Below are positions 32,001 to 36,773 of a stretch of 64,000 nt of DNA, piece after piece. The position numbers and the translations under genes were made by a program. Each line of letters opens with the position of its first letter. Position 1 is the first letter of the stretch. The notes under the pieces are model-generated. The model saw only the letters and a program-made list of their open reading frames with translations. It searched no databases and was not told where the DNA came from. This stretch comes from Limnoperna fortunei (Eukaryota; Mollusca; Bivalvia; Mytilida; Modiolidae): positions 63,012,074-63,076,073 of the forward strand of contig OX104113.1 of the NCBI GenBank assembly GCA_944474755.1, given 5' to 3'.

Positions 32001-33258
32001 TATAAAACAAGCGAGAAGACATCACTTTTACATTTCTTGTAAATACCATTTTCACTTATTGAGTTAACATATCCAATTGTATAAGCTATTCGCGGGCATG
32101 CGCACTTTTATGACTGGTTTATCTTTTGATAGGGGTATCGGACCCGCATGCAGATGATGCCGGTAGTACTGGGTAGCCTGTCTGTCCTCTGGTTTGTGAA
32201 TTCACACCAATTTTGGCCAGTAATAACATGATGGGCTTCATAAGTGAATTTGGACTCGGAGAACCTGAAATCACTTATAGTCTGAGGGGTTCGAGCTGGT
32301 TACTAAATGATTTTGTTTACCTTATTATTAGTGAGAACCAATTTATCCGTCAGACTGACCACAATTTCGGCTTTTGCATCTCTTTCCCTGAATAAGAATG
32401 GTTTGAATGTAGTCAATTAAAAACATTAATATCATCATCAACAATTGTGTCAATAATAATTGATTTTAGAAATGTTTTGATGAGCAAAATTATTCCCACG
32501 ATCTTTATTTTAACTGGCTGTCAAAATACGCAGATTTTCATTGAAAACTTTATAATTGTAACAAAACATCAGGAAACCCATATGATTAAGAAAGGAATAG
32601 TTCTTTCTTGTATTTAAAAATATGTAAATATGTAAATACGTGTACTGCAGACGAAAGATGACAGCGCGTGCTTAATTAGTGTCTACTATGTTGTAGAACT
32701 GATATGCACTGTTAATCCGATTAGATTTCGTGTTTGAAAATAATTTTTTTGCAATTCAGTATGATTTGACAGAAGTTACAGAAACTAATTGTAATGAGAT
32801 AATGTCAGCTGATCCAACTTAAATGCTTCCAGTTACAGAAACTGAAGGGACAATGTCGGAATCACATTATGGTAATCCGCAAATGTTCTTTAACATAAAT
32901 TGATTGATTTAATGTTTGAAGTTTGAAGTCCAGCGATTAATATTTCAAATAAGGCAACAGATAACTATATGTTTCATAGAACTTTTACATGCAGACATAC
33001 TTTCACTCTTCAAACACATGACCTCGGAATTCGTGTTCTTGTTTTGATCCCATGCACAGTGCTTGTTTTATGTCTTTGTACAATTCGTACACCAAAGGTG
33101 CTTTTTTAAAGAGGGTAACCCCCTCTATCCCGCACACTCCTACCTGTCGAAGAACATAATCCGGGGTTTTCTCATAAACTCTTAAACGTACAATAATCAA
33201 CAATACTATACCTTTGACTTAAGGGTCTCACACGGACTGCGACTTTAACGGAAGTCAT
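202..33258 (-). CDS. KIF16B: KIF16B/SNX23-like kinesin-3, 33 coding exons, 3' end off window
   Basis: Plus-end-directed kinesin-3 motor that in known animals moves early endosomes, its PX domain binding PI3P. Seen here: coding exons (5' to 3') at 33258, 32387, 30894, 29568, 29019, 25919, 25664, 23381, 22531, 22136, 21546, 21112, 20610, 20308, 19240, 18761, 17875, 17222, 16408, 15340, 14069, 13326, 12996, 12048, 11375, 10714, 9647, 9331 or 9006, 7079, 6160, 2334, 1679 and 282. All junction phases fit and total 3588 nt (1196 codons) without a stop. Motifs: VAVRVRP (7-13), P-loop GQPGSGKT (104-111), switch I NDVSSRSH (216-223), switch II DLAGSE (251-256), FHA GR (468-469) and NG (512-513), PX RRYSKF (1151-1156) and FPPKK (1175-1179). 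Human KIF16B is about 1317 residues, so only about 50-60 C-terminal residues should be missing. The motor-FHA-PX combination separates it from KIF1 (PH) and KIF13 (CAP-Gly). I see no promoter motif upstream. Confidence 0.93.
283..1589. other. KIF16B intron 32
   Basis: AT-rich intron with the unusual GC donor at its 5' end. It holds a 30-bp sequence repeated twice at 534-592. Nothing else recognised. Confidence 0.7.
1590..1679 (-). CDS. KIF16B: KIF16B exon 32: PX phosphoinositide site, GC donor
   Basis: 30 codons, phase 0, reading [20 protein letters not shown] then [16 protein letters not shown] contains the Arg that binds the 3-phosphate of PI3P in PX domains. The following intron starts GCATGT instead of GT. 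No GT nearby keeps both frame and the family spacing to FPPKK. Confidence 0.93.
1953..2115. repeat. Minisatellite, three 56-58 bp copies
   Basis: Three successive copies of a unit beginning atgtcaacgaatatgaccgg lie in the intron between PX exons 31 and 32. Copies differ by several bases. No coding content. Confidence 0.85.
2218..2334 (-). CDS. KIF16B: KIF16B exon 31: first PX strands
   Basis: 39 codons, phase 0, containing [20 protein letters not shown] then YEFEIQ. This is the first PX beta-sheet, where human KIF16B ends in FEFEV. The acceptor is TTTCAG, the donor GTATAT. Confidence 0.93.
3064..3863. repeat. About 160-bp tandem satellite with AGGTCA half-sites, five units
   Basis: Units start at about 3064, 3229, 3388, 3548 and 3705 and share the start aaaattagcattaatttgac. 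Each has a cluster of AGGTCA/TGACCT hexamers: TGACCT-tg-AGGTCA, then in the best units a DR1, DR0 and DR5. The array abuts the CCATnTT repeat block to the right. Confidence 0.9.
3864..5827. repeat. Two 976-bp tandem units built from CCATnTT-rich subrepeats
   Basis: Two near-identical units about 976 bp apart, each starting at a gaagaagaagaataa run and ending ggacaaagttaggtccag. Inside are about five subrepeats of roughly 140 bp with ggcggccattttgaatatgg and ggcggccatcttgga. Short open frames here are products of the repeat and not genes. The AAG-rich ends suggest a retroposed element, but no reverse transcriptase is present. Confidence 0.88.
5842..6022. repeat. Three copies of a 63-bp hairpin unit
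   Basis: Three 63-bp units, each with a stem aaatccccgac...gtcggggattt (5865-5894, 5928-5957, 5991-6020) and an aacggtgcaaaaacaat spacer, joined by AAT runs. The stems are nearly perfect with a short TTC loop. Close to KIF16B exon 30 (6103). Confidence 0.9.
6103..6160 (-). CDS. KIF16B: KIF16B exon 30: pre-PX linker
   Basis: 58 nt, one base of a split Lys then [19 protein letters not shown]. The acceptor is CTTTTAG, the donor a perfect GTAAGT. The frame fits on both sides. Confidence 0.84.
6161..7031. other. KIF16B intron 29
   Basis: AT-rich intron. I see no repeat family or exon in it. The longest open frame on the minus strand (6466-6906) is low-complexity and has no recognisable domain. 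Confidence 0.6.
7032..7079 (-). CDS. KIF16B: KIF16B exon 29: helix before PX
   Basis: 48 nt with split codons at both ends, reading [15 protein letters not shown]. It matches the E-E-V-x-RRL-x-D helix that precedes the PX domain in KIF16B. The acceptor is ACCATCAG with a CTAAT branch-like motif upstream, the donor GTAGGT. Confidence 0.88.
7271..8575. repeat. Tandem dispersed-repeat array, periods 516 and 521 bp
   Basis: Units start with tgctcactagtgatatcccc at 7271, 7787 and 8308. The first two are about 520 bp, the third about 268 bp with a full end containing ggacggacagatgaacgg and cccctcttcttcga. Bivalve genomes carry many copies of similar sequence. Poly-C runs occur near 7502 and 8023. 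It lies between exons 28 and 29 of KIF16B. Confidence 0.8.
8861..9006 (-). CDS. KIF16B: KIF16B exon 28, downstream copy of duplicated coiled-coil exon
   Basis: Second copy of the 146-nt exon with the same acceptor and GTACTG donor, offset by 325 bp. Only one copy can be used per transcript if the PX domain is to be read in frame. The two alternatives would give the same protein, so the choice is probably neutral unless one is skipped or the duplication is an assembly error. Confidence 0.8.
9186..9331 (-). CDS. KIF16B: KIF16B exon 28, upstream copy of duplicated coiled-coil exon
   Basis: 146 nt, 48 codons plus two bases, beginning [20 protein letters not shown] and ending LEEMQNQS. Intact acceptor and donor (GTACTG). 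It lies in the second copy of an exact 325-bp tandem duplication, and its coding sequence looks identical to the copy at 8861. Because 146 is not a multiple of 3, using both copies would shift frame and stop about 17 codons into the second. Confidence 0.85.
9590..9647 (-). CDS. KIF16B: KIF16B exon 27: linker in stalk
   Basis: 58 nt, one base of a split Ser then [19 protein letters not shown]. The acceptor is TTTTTTCAG, the donor GTTAGA. It interrupts the coil with a short polar segment and joins in phase 0 to either copy of exon 28. Confidence 0.83.
9909..10714 (-). CDS. KIF16B: KIF16B exon 26: 806-nt main coiled-coil exon
   Basis: The longest exon, 268 codons plus two bases, from [10 protein letters not shown] to LRVDLL. 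Almost entirely Glu/Lys/Gln-rich heptad repeat. This is the stalk between FHA and PX, expected to dimerise or fold back on the motor. The open frame runs past 9909 to 9821, but the GTATCAG donor and phase fit with exon 27 end the exon here. The acceptor is TTTGTAG. Confidence 0.93.
10880..11108 (+). mobile_element. tRNA-derived SINE copy
   Basis: The head reads gttagtcatctactattaat, followed by a body with cactgcgagcagggtgtactcgac and a tail aactgaaaaaaaattgctaaaagtgg. Same family as the copies at 37409, 39845, 44588, 49870 and 63335. In the intron between exons 25 and 26. Confidence 0.75.
11214..11375 (-). CDS. KIF16B: KIF16B exon 25: coiled coil
   Basis: 54 codons, phase 0, beginning [20 protein letters not shown] and ending SKLK. 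Regular Leu/Ile spacing indicates continuous coiled coil. The acceptor is ATTTCAG, the donor GTAATA. Confidence 0.9.
11376..11964. other. KIF16B intron 24
   Basis: AT-rich intron. Nothing recognised. Confidence 0.6.
11965..12048 (-). CDS. KIF16B: KIF16B exon 24: coiled coil
   Basis: 28 codons, phase 0, beginning [20 protein letters not shown] and ending QLKK. Lys-rich helix. The acceptor is TTGCAG, the donor GTACTT. Confidence 0.86.
12049..12863. other. KIF16B intron 23
   Basis: AT-rich intron with homopolymer A and T runs. Nothing recognised. Confidence 0.6.
12864..12996 (-). CDS. KIF16B: KIF16B exon 23: coiled coil
   Basis: 133 nt, 44 full codons beginning [20 protein letters not shown] and ending NQLHK, with heptad-like spacing of hydrophobics. 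The acceptor is TTTCTTTCAG, the donor GTTACA. Confidence 0.88.
13273..13326 (-). CDS. KIF16B: KIF16B exon 22: start of long coil
   Basis: 54 nt with split codons at both ends, reading [17 protein letters not shown]. The acceptor is TTGACAG, the donor a perfect GTAAGT. Found by frame and splice-site fit, as sequence conservation is low here. Confidence 0.8.
13364..13425 (+). mobile_element. Fragment of LINE 3' tail
   Basis: A stretch with acatttggtttgaga and gtttggtttctctttttgtc matches the LINE tail at 14395-14455. Short and uncertain. Confidence 0.45.
13978..14069 (-). CDS. KIF16B: KIF16B exon 21: Ser-rich linker after FHA
   Basis: 92 nt, reading [20 protein letters not shown] then [10 protein letters not shown]. 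It resembles the Ser-rich segment after the FHA domain in KIF16B. The donor GTAGGT is clear. The acceptor (CGAAG at 14070-14071) is weak and was chosen because it gives phase 0. A different 5' boundary is possible. Confidence 0.7.
14336..14600 (+). mobile_element. 5'-truncated LINE 3' tail
   Basis: Contains tccggaacacctcggtgcat and tttttattgggttcgggtta, shared with 16020-16200 and 57450-57615. The open frame across it is not a gene. In the intron between exons 20 and 21. Confidence 0.7.
15255..15340 (-). CDS. KIF16B: KIF16B exon 20: end of FHA domain
   Basis: 86 nt, reading [20 protein letters not shown] then KMKQELKN. [IV]-x-[LF]-G-x-x-[NH]-x-FRFN-[NH]-P is the closing FHA strand in kinesin-3. 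The acceptor is TTATAG, the donor GTAAGC. Confidence 0.95.
15605..16245 (+). mobile_element. LINE C-terminal relic plus 3' tail
   Basis: On the plus strand 15630-15942 encodes a fragment with [19 protein letters not shown], then [18 protein letters not shown] and [13 protein letters not shown] before a TGA. This is a pattern I know from the C-terminus of non-LTR retrotransposon polyproteins in fish, lancelets and bivalves. A 3' tail with gcacctgagtgcacccatgg follows. No reverse transcriptase core remains. Antisense to KIF16B in intron 19. Confidence 0.85.
16271..16408 (-). CDS. KIF16B: KIF16B exon 19: FHA core
   Basis: 138 nt, reading [20 protein letters not shown] and on through [16 protein letters not shown]. 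The [SD]-x-x-H and NG motifs of FHA are visible. The acceptor is ATTTAG, the donor GTAAGT. Confidence 0.95.
16409..17170. other. KIF16B intron 18
   Basis: AT-rich intron. Nothing recognised. The minus-strand open frame at 16632-16937 shows no domain. Confidence 0.6.
17171..17222 (-). CDS. KIF16B: KIF16B exon 18: FHA GR motif
   Basis: 52 nt, reading [17 protein letters not shown] plus one base. The GR pair (468-469) and DI are the FHA strand that packs against the phospho-ligand loop. The donor lies in a GTAAGTAAG run. The GTAAG used is the one that keeps frame with the next exon. Confidence 0.93.
17756..17875 (-). CDS. KIF16B: KIF16B exon 17: start of FHA domain
   Basis: 40 codons, phase 0, running from [16 protein letters not shown] through [23 protein letters not shown]-[IV]-x-[IL]-x-[DE]-D opens the FHA domain of kinesin-3. 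The acceptor is preceded within 28 nt by an inserted MITE (17906-18258). Confidence 0.95.
17906..18258. mobile_element. Complete 353-bp MITE with 14-bp TIR and 9-bp target duplication
   Basis: Ends are catcctcacaagtc and its exact complement gacttgtgaggatg. The flanking direct repeat gtagtcatt occurs at 17897-17905 and 18259-18267. The inverted arms extend about 100 bp and include cagggtttc and gctagaaga motifs. A 9-bp duplication fits a Mutator-like element. Inserted just upstream of the acceptor of KIF16B exon 17. Confidence 0.93.
18708..18761 (-). CDS. KIF16B: KIF16B exon 16: TEEWTEKW coil
   Basis: 18 codons, phase 0, reading [18 protein letters not shown]. The E-W-x-x-K-W-x-E-T pattern occurs at the same place in kinesin-3 proteins. 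The acceptor is CTAAG, the donor GTACGT. Confidence 0.9.
19078..19135 (+). mobile_element. SINE head fragment
   Basis: agagtggttagtcatctgct resembles the tRNA-like head of the SINE family. No body or tail follows. Confidence 0.5.
19187..19240 (-). CDS. KIF16B: KIF16B exon 15: first coiled coil
   Basis: 18 codons, phase 0, reading [18 protein letters not shown]. Flanked by acceptor ATTAAAG and donor GTAAGC. The position matches the short coil between neck and FHA in KIF16B. Confidence 0.85.
19241..20233. other. KIF16B intron 14
   Basis: I looked here for a further coil exon between LGGGL and DKVTEP and found none with good splice sites. Plus-strand open frames at 19561-19746 and 20000-20185 show no domain. 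Confidence 0.55.
20234..20308 (-). CDS. KIF16B: KIF16B exon 14: neck helix
   Basis: 25 codons, phase 0 at both ends, reading [20 protein letters not shown] then LGGGL. LIREL-[KR]-x-E-[IV]-x-[RK]-L is the kinesin-3 neck segment. The acceptor is TTGCAG, the donor GTAAGT. A further phase-0 exon could hide in the next intron, since the human linker is longer, but I found none. Confidence 0.93.
20513..20610 (-). CDS. KIF16B: KIF16B exon 13: end of motor core
   Basis: 98 nt, reading [20 protein letters not shown] then [12 protein letters not shown]. This is the final motor helix (S-P-x-x-x-[NF]-x-E-T-L-x-T-L-R-[YF]-A) and the start of the neck linker. The acceptor is TTCTAG, the donor GTTAGT. Confidence 0.96.
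20996..21112 (-). CDS. KIF16B: KIF16B exon 12: loop 12 and PYRDSKLT motif
   Basis: 117 nt. Loop 12 reads [10 protein letters not shown], followed by [20 protein letters not shown] and [18 protein letters not shown] is diagnostic for kinesin motors. Loop 12, the K-loop of kinesin-3 that boosts microtubule affinity, is short and mixed in charge here. Confidence 0.96.
21446..21546 (-). CDS. KIF16B: KIF16B exon 11: switch II helix
   Basis: 101 nt, reading [20 protein letters not shown] then [13 protein letters not shown]. [RK]-L-K-E-G-x-x-I-N-[KR]-S-L is the microtubule-binding relay helix. The residue after DLAGSE is Asn where most kinesins have Arg. The acceptor is TTTTTTTCAG, the donor GTACAA. 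Confidence 0.95.
22069..22136 (-). CDS. KIF16B: KIF16B exon 10: switch II start (LVDLAG)
   Basis: 68 nt, reading [20 protein letters not shown] then AG, plus two bases of the split Ser. LVDLAGSE is the switch II loop. The opposite strand has a chance open frame here that should not be annotated. The acceptor is TTTGTAG, the donor GTATTT. Confidence 0.94.
22459..22531 (-). CDS. KIF16B: KIF16B exon 9: switch I
   Basis: 73 nt, reading [20 protein letters not shown] and on to [12 protein letters not shown] is the switch I loop that contacts nucleotide and Mg. Arg 221 is the partner of Glu 256 in the switch I-switch II salt bridge. The donor is GTAATT. Confidence 0.95.
22532..23311. other. KIF16B intron 8
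   Basis: AT-rich intron. Nothing recognised. Confidence 0.6.
23312..23381 (-). CDS. KIF16B: KIF16B exon 8: motor helix before switch I
   Basis: 70 nt, 22 full codons flanked by split codons, reading [20 protein letters not shown]. This corresponds to the [VL]-x-[ND]-[YL]-x-[DE]-[VI]-x-x-L-x-x-G helix. The acceptor is TTCAG, the donor GTAATC. Confidence 0.92.
24586..25245. mobile_element. 660-bp terminal-inverted-repeat element, GC-richer than surroundings
   Basis: Left end cagtcacactacaccgcata continues as gcgttaacggacg. The right end is its near-complement (cgtccgttaacgctatacgg then tgtagtgtgactg). TIRs are about 40 bp. The interior is full of aacggac, cgttcg and cgcac motifs in both orientations and has no transposase. 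Minus-strand open frames at 24886-25147 are incidental. In the intron between exons 7 and 8. Confidence 0.85.
25380..25430. repeat. Poly-G hairpin fragment
   Basis: tgcccccgcgacaaaatgtc followed by a long G run and gcattaaattttac can fold on itself. It looks like the end of a dispersed element. Confidence 0.5.
25552..25664 (-). CDS. KIF16B: KIF16B exon 7: motor [13 protein letters not shown] segment
   Basis: 113 nt, reading [15 protein letters not shown], a charged loop, then [19 protein letters not shown]-x-[VI]-x-DLL and LRVREHP are near-universal kinesin-3 motor motifs. The acceptor is ACATAG, the donor GTTAGT. Confidence 0.95.
25867..25919 (-). CDS. KIF16B: KIF16B exon 6: motor, before the EIYNE helix
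   Basis: 53 nt, 17 codons plus two bases, reading [17 protein letters not shown]. It supplies the strand that leads into S-[FY]-x-E-I-Y-N-E. The acceptor is TTTGCAG, the donor GTAATT. The last two bases join exon 7 to give Ser. Confidence 0.88.
25920..28986. other. KIF16B intron 5, about 3.1 kb
   Basis: Large intron after the microexon. It contains an (AAT)n microsatellite at 26036-26083 and homopolymer C, A and G runs near 26650 and 27860. A 28495-28560 segment (ttatcgtgcaaggatcgtgg) recurs at 44048-44108. No further exon seen. Confidence 0.65.
26036..26083. repeat. (AAT)n microsatellite
   Basis: About 16 uninterrupted AAT units. Confidence 0.97.
28987..29019 (-). CDS. KIF16B: KIF16B exon 5: 33-nt microexon ([11 protein letters not shown])
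   Basis: Eleven codons, phase 0 at both ends, reading [11 protein letters not shown], the conserved G-[LI]-I-P-R motif just after the P-loop helix. It has acceptor GATAG and a perfect GTAAGT donor. The small size makes it easy to miss in automated models. Skipping it would delete a motor core motif without breaking frame. Confidence 0.9.
29452..29568 (-). CDS. KIF16B: KIF16B exon 4: nucleotide-binding P-loop
   Basis: 39 codons, phase 0 at both ends. Contains [20 protein letters not shown], the ATP-binding P-loop of the motor. The usual kinesin loop is GQTGSGKT, and here the Thr is Pro. The invariant Gly, Lys and final Thr are kept, so ATP binding is still plausible. The exon ends IGTK before donor GTACGA. 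Confidence 0.95.
29878..30024. repeat. Short tandem repeats with aaagcatatttaagg
   Basis: Four copies of aaagcatatttaagg at about 30-60 bp spacing, the last two within a duplicated 59-bp unit containing tttctaaaaatagatccgga. In the intron between exons 3 and 4. Confidence 0.8.
30091..30258. mobile_element. 168-bp foldback element
   Basis: Left arm tatggactttttactctgtc then aatacgtagttatatggacc. The right arm is its complement ending tacgtattgacctcgtaaaa then agtccata. The centre repeats ctcggtcaatattttcctcc twice. Folds almost end to end. No coding content. Confidence 0.88.
30772..30894 (-). CDS. KIF16B: KIF16B exon 3: motor segment with FSFNY strand
   Basis: 41 codons, phase 0 at both ends, starting IPEFGCEGD and ending PLFCSQEK. 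The [11 protein letters not shown] stretch is the family strand before the Q-[ED]-[KE]-V-[FY] helix. The donor is GTAAGT, the acceptor TATAG. Confidence 0.94.
31085..31310 (+). mobile_element. LINE C-terminal relic (non-LTR polyprotein tail)
   Basis: The plus strand reads [15 protein letters not shown], then [16 protein letters not shown], an in-frame TAA, and [13 protein letters not shown]. The R-x-x-N-x-x-LP-[IV]-E-x-G and LC-x-x-C...DE-[FY]-H pattern is a familiar C-terminal tail of non-LTR retrotransposons in aquatic animals. The stop shows it is dead. In KIF16B intron 2. Confidence 0.82.
31440..31760. repeat. Two diverged copies of a 160-170 bp sequence
   Basis: The block with tgatcattccggtcaa and gcactgtgtgacaatgattc is repeated with changes at 31610-31720 (atcattccgatcaagatgta and gcacagtgtgacaaagattc). 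A dispersed repeat of unknown type. Confidence 0.65.
32321..32387 (-). CDS. KIF16B: KIF16B exon 2: motor N-terminal region
   Basis: 67 nt. One base completes the split Arg, then 22 codons read [10 protein letters not shown] and onward to TNNK. This matches the position and length of the KIF16B segment between RVRP and the first motor insert. The acceptor is a CAG behind a pyrimidine tract, the donor is GTAAAC. Phase 0 at its end joins exon 3. Confidence 0.85.
33212..33258 (-). CDS. KIF16B: KIF16B exon 1: start codon and first motor strand
   Basis: Encodes residues 1-15 plus two bases, reading [15 protein letters not shown], the strand-1 signature of kinesin motors. The ATG has A at -3, and an in-frame TAA lies 9 bases upstream, which fixes the start. 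The donor GTATAG follows at 33211. The exon ends after two bases of the next codon. Confidence 0.93.
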
Positions 33259-34420
33259 CCTTGTTTATTATTACCGAGGTCTATTTGCTTATTTTCGTGA
33301 ATCGTATACCCATTTCGTTATCGCTTACTGCAGTCACCTGTATTTGTCCTTTGATAAGTAGTTATCACAACATTTTATCTCAAAAATTGGTATACATCAA
33401 GAATTTAATTATCATACAGATTTTAAATGACCGGTGTAATACAACTTATTTATCAATAATATTTAAATTTATTTCATATCAGTAAAATTATGTTTGTTTT
33501 AATTGGATTAAACAAGGTCAGCTGGTATTAATTAATCTGCAGTAATTTGACGTGAGGGCATTATCACGCCGTGATAAAGCCGTGCGTCGTGGTAATGCCC
33601 TCTCCAGTAACAAGCAACATAAACTGTTTTTTAAATAAATAAATAAATATATGTAAATTTGCAACATAAATAAAGAAAAAAATGTCATTCAGTTTAGAAA
33701 ACTGACTGTGTATATTGTAAAAATGCCGAATGATGATATATCATCAGGCCAACATCCAAATCATACAGCTACAAATAAAATAATACAGTGTAAACTAGAT
33801 AGTATCTTAATTCTTCAATGAAATAAATACAATAGTTGCCTTTGGCTCGGGCATTATCAATGTTTCAGGCAATACCACTCTCCCTTGTGGAGTCAAGATA
33901 TCATGACAATGCCCTCTGTATAAGCAACTATTGTATAAGTAACCATGTCCATTTTTTTATCATAGTAATGTGACCATCAGATGTTAAATTTACGAAAAGT
34001 GCACGTTAATACCTGCCAACGGTTATTCCTCTTTGCCAGGAGCGTCACGTAAAATTACACTTACGTTTATTATATTGAAATGAAATAACATGAAATAAAG
34101 AGATTTCCCTGTGAAATAATTTCGGTATCAGTCCCTGGATAAGACATCACAATGTATGTCCTTGACGACGTCGCTAGCAAAACTTGACGCACAAGGACAT
34201 AAAAACAAACTTACTCTAAATTTTCGACAAAATATTAAATATTCTAATATGACGTGCTTTAAAGGCTTTGAGACCACAACTGTGGTAAAAAATGATTTAT
34301 CTATGAGCAACACGCGCTGAGGAGGGCGGGTTTTAAATGGCTGTTCCAATTACAAAACTTAGTCTGGGATCCTGACTAAATATTCTCAATAACGTAAGCG
34401 GACTTCCGGTTCGAATATAC
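33259..34420. other. Region upstream of KIF16B
   Basis: AT-rich, no CpG cluster, and no TATA box I would trust. It includes palindromic pieces at 33552-33608 (gagggcattatcac with its complement) and 33829-33938 (acaatagttgc...gcaactattgt). A 5' untranslated exon may lie here but cannot be placed. Confidence 0.5.
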
Positions 34421-34442
34421 AGTCAGGTCACCAGCAATGAAT

Positions 34443-34520
34443 CCGGTCAAAATTTTGACCGGTTTTGCAACATTCGGAATGCCTCAAAATTTACGTCAGT
34501 AATAACTGTAACTGACGTAA
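34443..34520. repeat. Pair of short palindromes
   Basis: ccggtcaaaattttgaccgg near 34442 is a perfect palindrome. gtcagtaataactgtaactgac follows near 34495. They may mark the remnant of a foldback element. Confidence 0.6.
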
Positions 34521-35062
34521 TTCCGATACAAAGCATTATGACGTAACGTCCGGCGTCCGGTAATCAAATTCAAATAAAAATACAGTTTATCAAAAGAATG
34601 CTTTTATAGATTTTATGTTTTATTGTGGAAATAACTCTAAGAGAATGGTCCGTTTAACTCGAAAGCAGTAAACCAAGAAGCAGGTAGCTACATTTTGTAC
34701 TTTATGTTAAATTGGATACTGAAAGAAATTTTCGACGTGCGAAGAGTTAGCTAAAACATGGCGGTTTAAACAACCAATCAAACTGGATAGTAAACTGGTG
34801 GTGACCTGGGGTTATATTTGAAAGTGAAGCTTGCGTAAATGAAAAATATTGCACCAGGGGACCAGGTTATTACAAAACTGTAACTCCCGCAGGAAAGCTA
34901 TTGCGTATGACGTATAAATCTTATAAATAGCGACACGCGCTATCATTATCCGTTGCAATATATTGTGAGTTACATTGACGGAACAGCCAGTTCATGGCGG
35001 AAATGATGTTTTCTATAGGTACGAAAATATTTAAAATGTACCGTAATTGTCTTATTAGAATA

Positions 35063-35247
35063 GAAATAATTCACGGAGGCTGCGATTTATCATTGTTTTA
35101 CAACGGGGTGACCATTTATGTCGTATTATTTTATCCCGAGTCTATGTCGTTATTTTATCCCGAGCTGTCACGGGATAAAATAATACGACATAAATGGTCG
35201 CCCCGTTGTAAAACAATGATAAACCACAGCCTGCGTGAATTATTTCT
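35063..35247. mobile_element. 185-bp foldback element
   Basis: The left arm gaaataattcacggaggctg continues through cattgttttacaacggggtg. The right arm (from cgggataaaataatacgaca) is its complement with few mismatches. A nested ttattttatcccgag pair fills the loop. The open frame across it is an artefact of the palindrome. Confidence 0.9.
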
Positions 35248-35547
35248 TAATTCGTCAATGCAATAAACACGATACATGTAATTAATTGCGCAGAATGAAA
35301 TTGACAAAATGATCACAAGTACCGCAAAACGCGTCAGATTTGGGTGCGCGTCATTTTGTCTGTTATTTTTTACTGCTGTAGTATATATTTGAATTATTTA
35401 TTTGACCAAGTGTTCCATGAATATTACTCTGGATTTTACGCTGTTGTATAGGTTAAATTGGGTTACTTCTGAAATGGTTGCTTGTATTACTAATGTACAA
35501 ATTTGTATTTACTCAATAATCATAATATAATATATAATAAATAAGTA

Positions 35548-35653
35548 GGTATTCATCGATGTATGAACGAGGTCGATTCACTCACAAACAAATGTACGGC
35601 CGAATGATTAGTTTGTGAGTGAGTCGACCTTGTTCATACATCGACGAATTACC
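35548..35653. mobile_element. 106-bp hairpin element
   Basis: Arms ggtattcatcgatgtatgaa... and ...ttcatacatcgacgaattacc pair over about 42 bp with two or three mismatches and an 18-bp loop containing acggccgaatg. Confidence 0.88.
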
Positions 35654-35769
35654 GGAAATATGCGTTAAATTCTTATAATTCTTCTAAAATATCGTTTCTC
35701 ATCGAGAATCTCTTCAAATAAATTTCATTGGAAGTGTGTGTCGTGTGGTATTTCGATTTGGACAGAAAG

Positions 35770-36373
35770 ACTATAGTCAACTTTACCGTGTCCATACGAC
35801 GGGTTTTTGCTTGACAAAATTTGAAAACTGCTACCGCGTTTGGTCGAGTTTATGGTCCTTTTGTATATCTCATATTACACTATTTGAAGGTAACAATTAT
35901 TTTCCACAGTTAATCGGCTTTTTGAAATGCGGCCTTTTTTTCATTTTGCTAGATCGATTTTCCATAGGAAGTCAGCCATTTTTGTATCTTAAGGGGTCTA
36001 ATGTTGTTTACAAACGTTCGTCTGTTTTCGTAACGTACAATGGTATTCGGACAAACCGCGAGACTTTTCCCGCCTCAACTGCAGACGACAACACCCGAAG
36101 GATTTCGAATAGACAACAATGGAATTTTCCTAAAGTACAGTTCCGTTCAAAACAAGGTCAAAATTTAGTATGGAAAATCGATCTGGCGAAATGAAAAAAC
36201 GGCCGTATTTCAAAAAGCCGATTAACTGTGGAAAATAATTGTTACCTTCAAAAATTCAAATAGTGTAATATGAGATATACAAAAGGACCATAAACTCGAC
36301 CAAACGCGGTAGCAGTTTTCAAATTTTGTCAAGCAAAAACCCGTCGTATGGACACGGTAAAGTTGACTATAGT
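35770..36373. mobile_element. 604-bp inverted-repeat element with about 200-bp arms
   Basis: The left arm from actatagtcaactttaccg runs to about 35963 and the right arm from about 36171 to cggtaaagttgactatagt. They are nearly exact complements, differing by an 8-bp insertion near 36253. TATA flanks the ends, compatible with a TA target. The plus-strand open frame 35736-36194 is part of the arm and loop, with no known domain. Confidence 0.9.
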
Positions 36374-36773
36374 ATTGAAAACGTTTATATTTTACGGTTT
36401 GCCGAGAAGCTTATTACAGAAAACAAAAGAAAAACAAACAACAATTTGGTGAATTCCACATTTTAAAGTTACTCATAACATGCTTTCTTAGTTATACGTT
36501 TTTTTTTCTTCAATACGAAATCACTATCCGATCAATATATTAACAGAAAAACCAAGTCAATGTTCAGTGATTTTTGCAGTGAAAATGGAAGGAGCAGTGC
36601 TGAAACATGGAATTGGTGACAAATCCGTGCATGTGATTCCTGCTCATCTCCTCGATTTGTTGCGACTGGGAAAATAGAAGATAGCTTCATGGTCATTACC
36701 TACGTTTACCAACGTTCATTGTGAACGCAGGAGCTGCTGTTCCTCTATGCTAATCTCTAGATCTACGTCGTTA

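Noticed and set aside
35736..36194. 152-codon plus-strand open frame, one of the longest outside the kinesin
   Set aside because: It spans the arm and loop of the 604-bp inverted-repeat element and has no recognisable domain.
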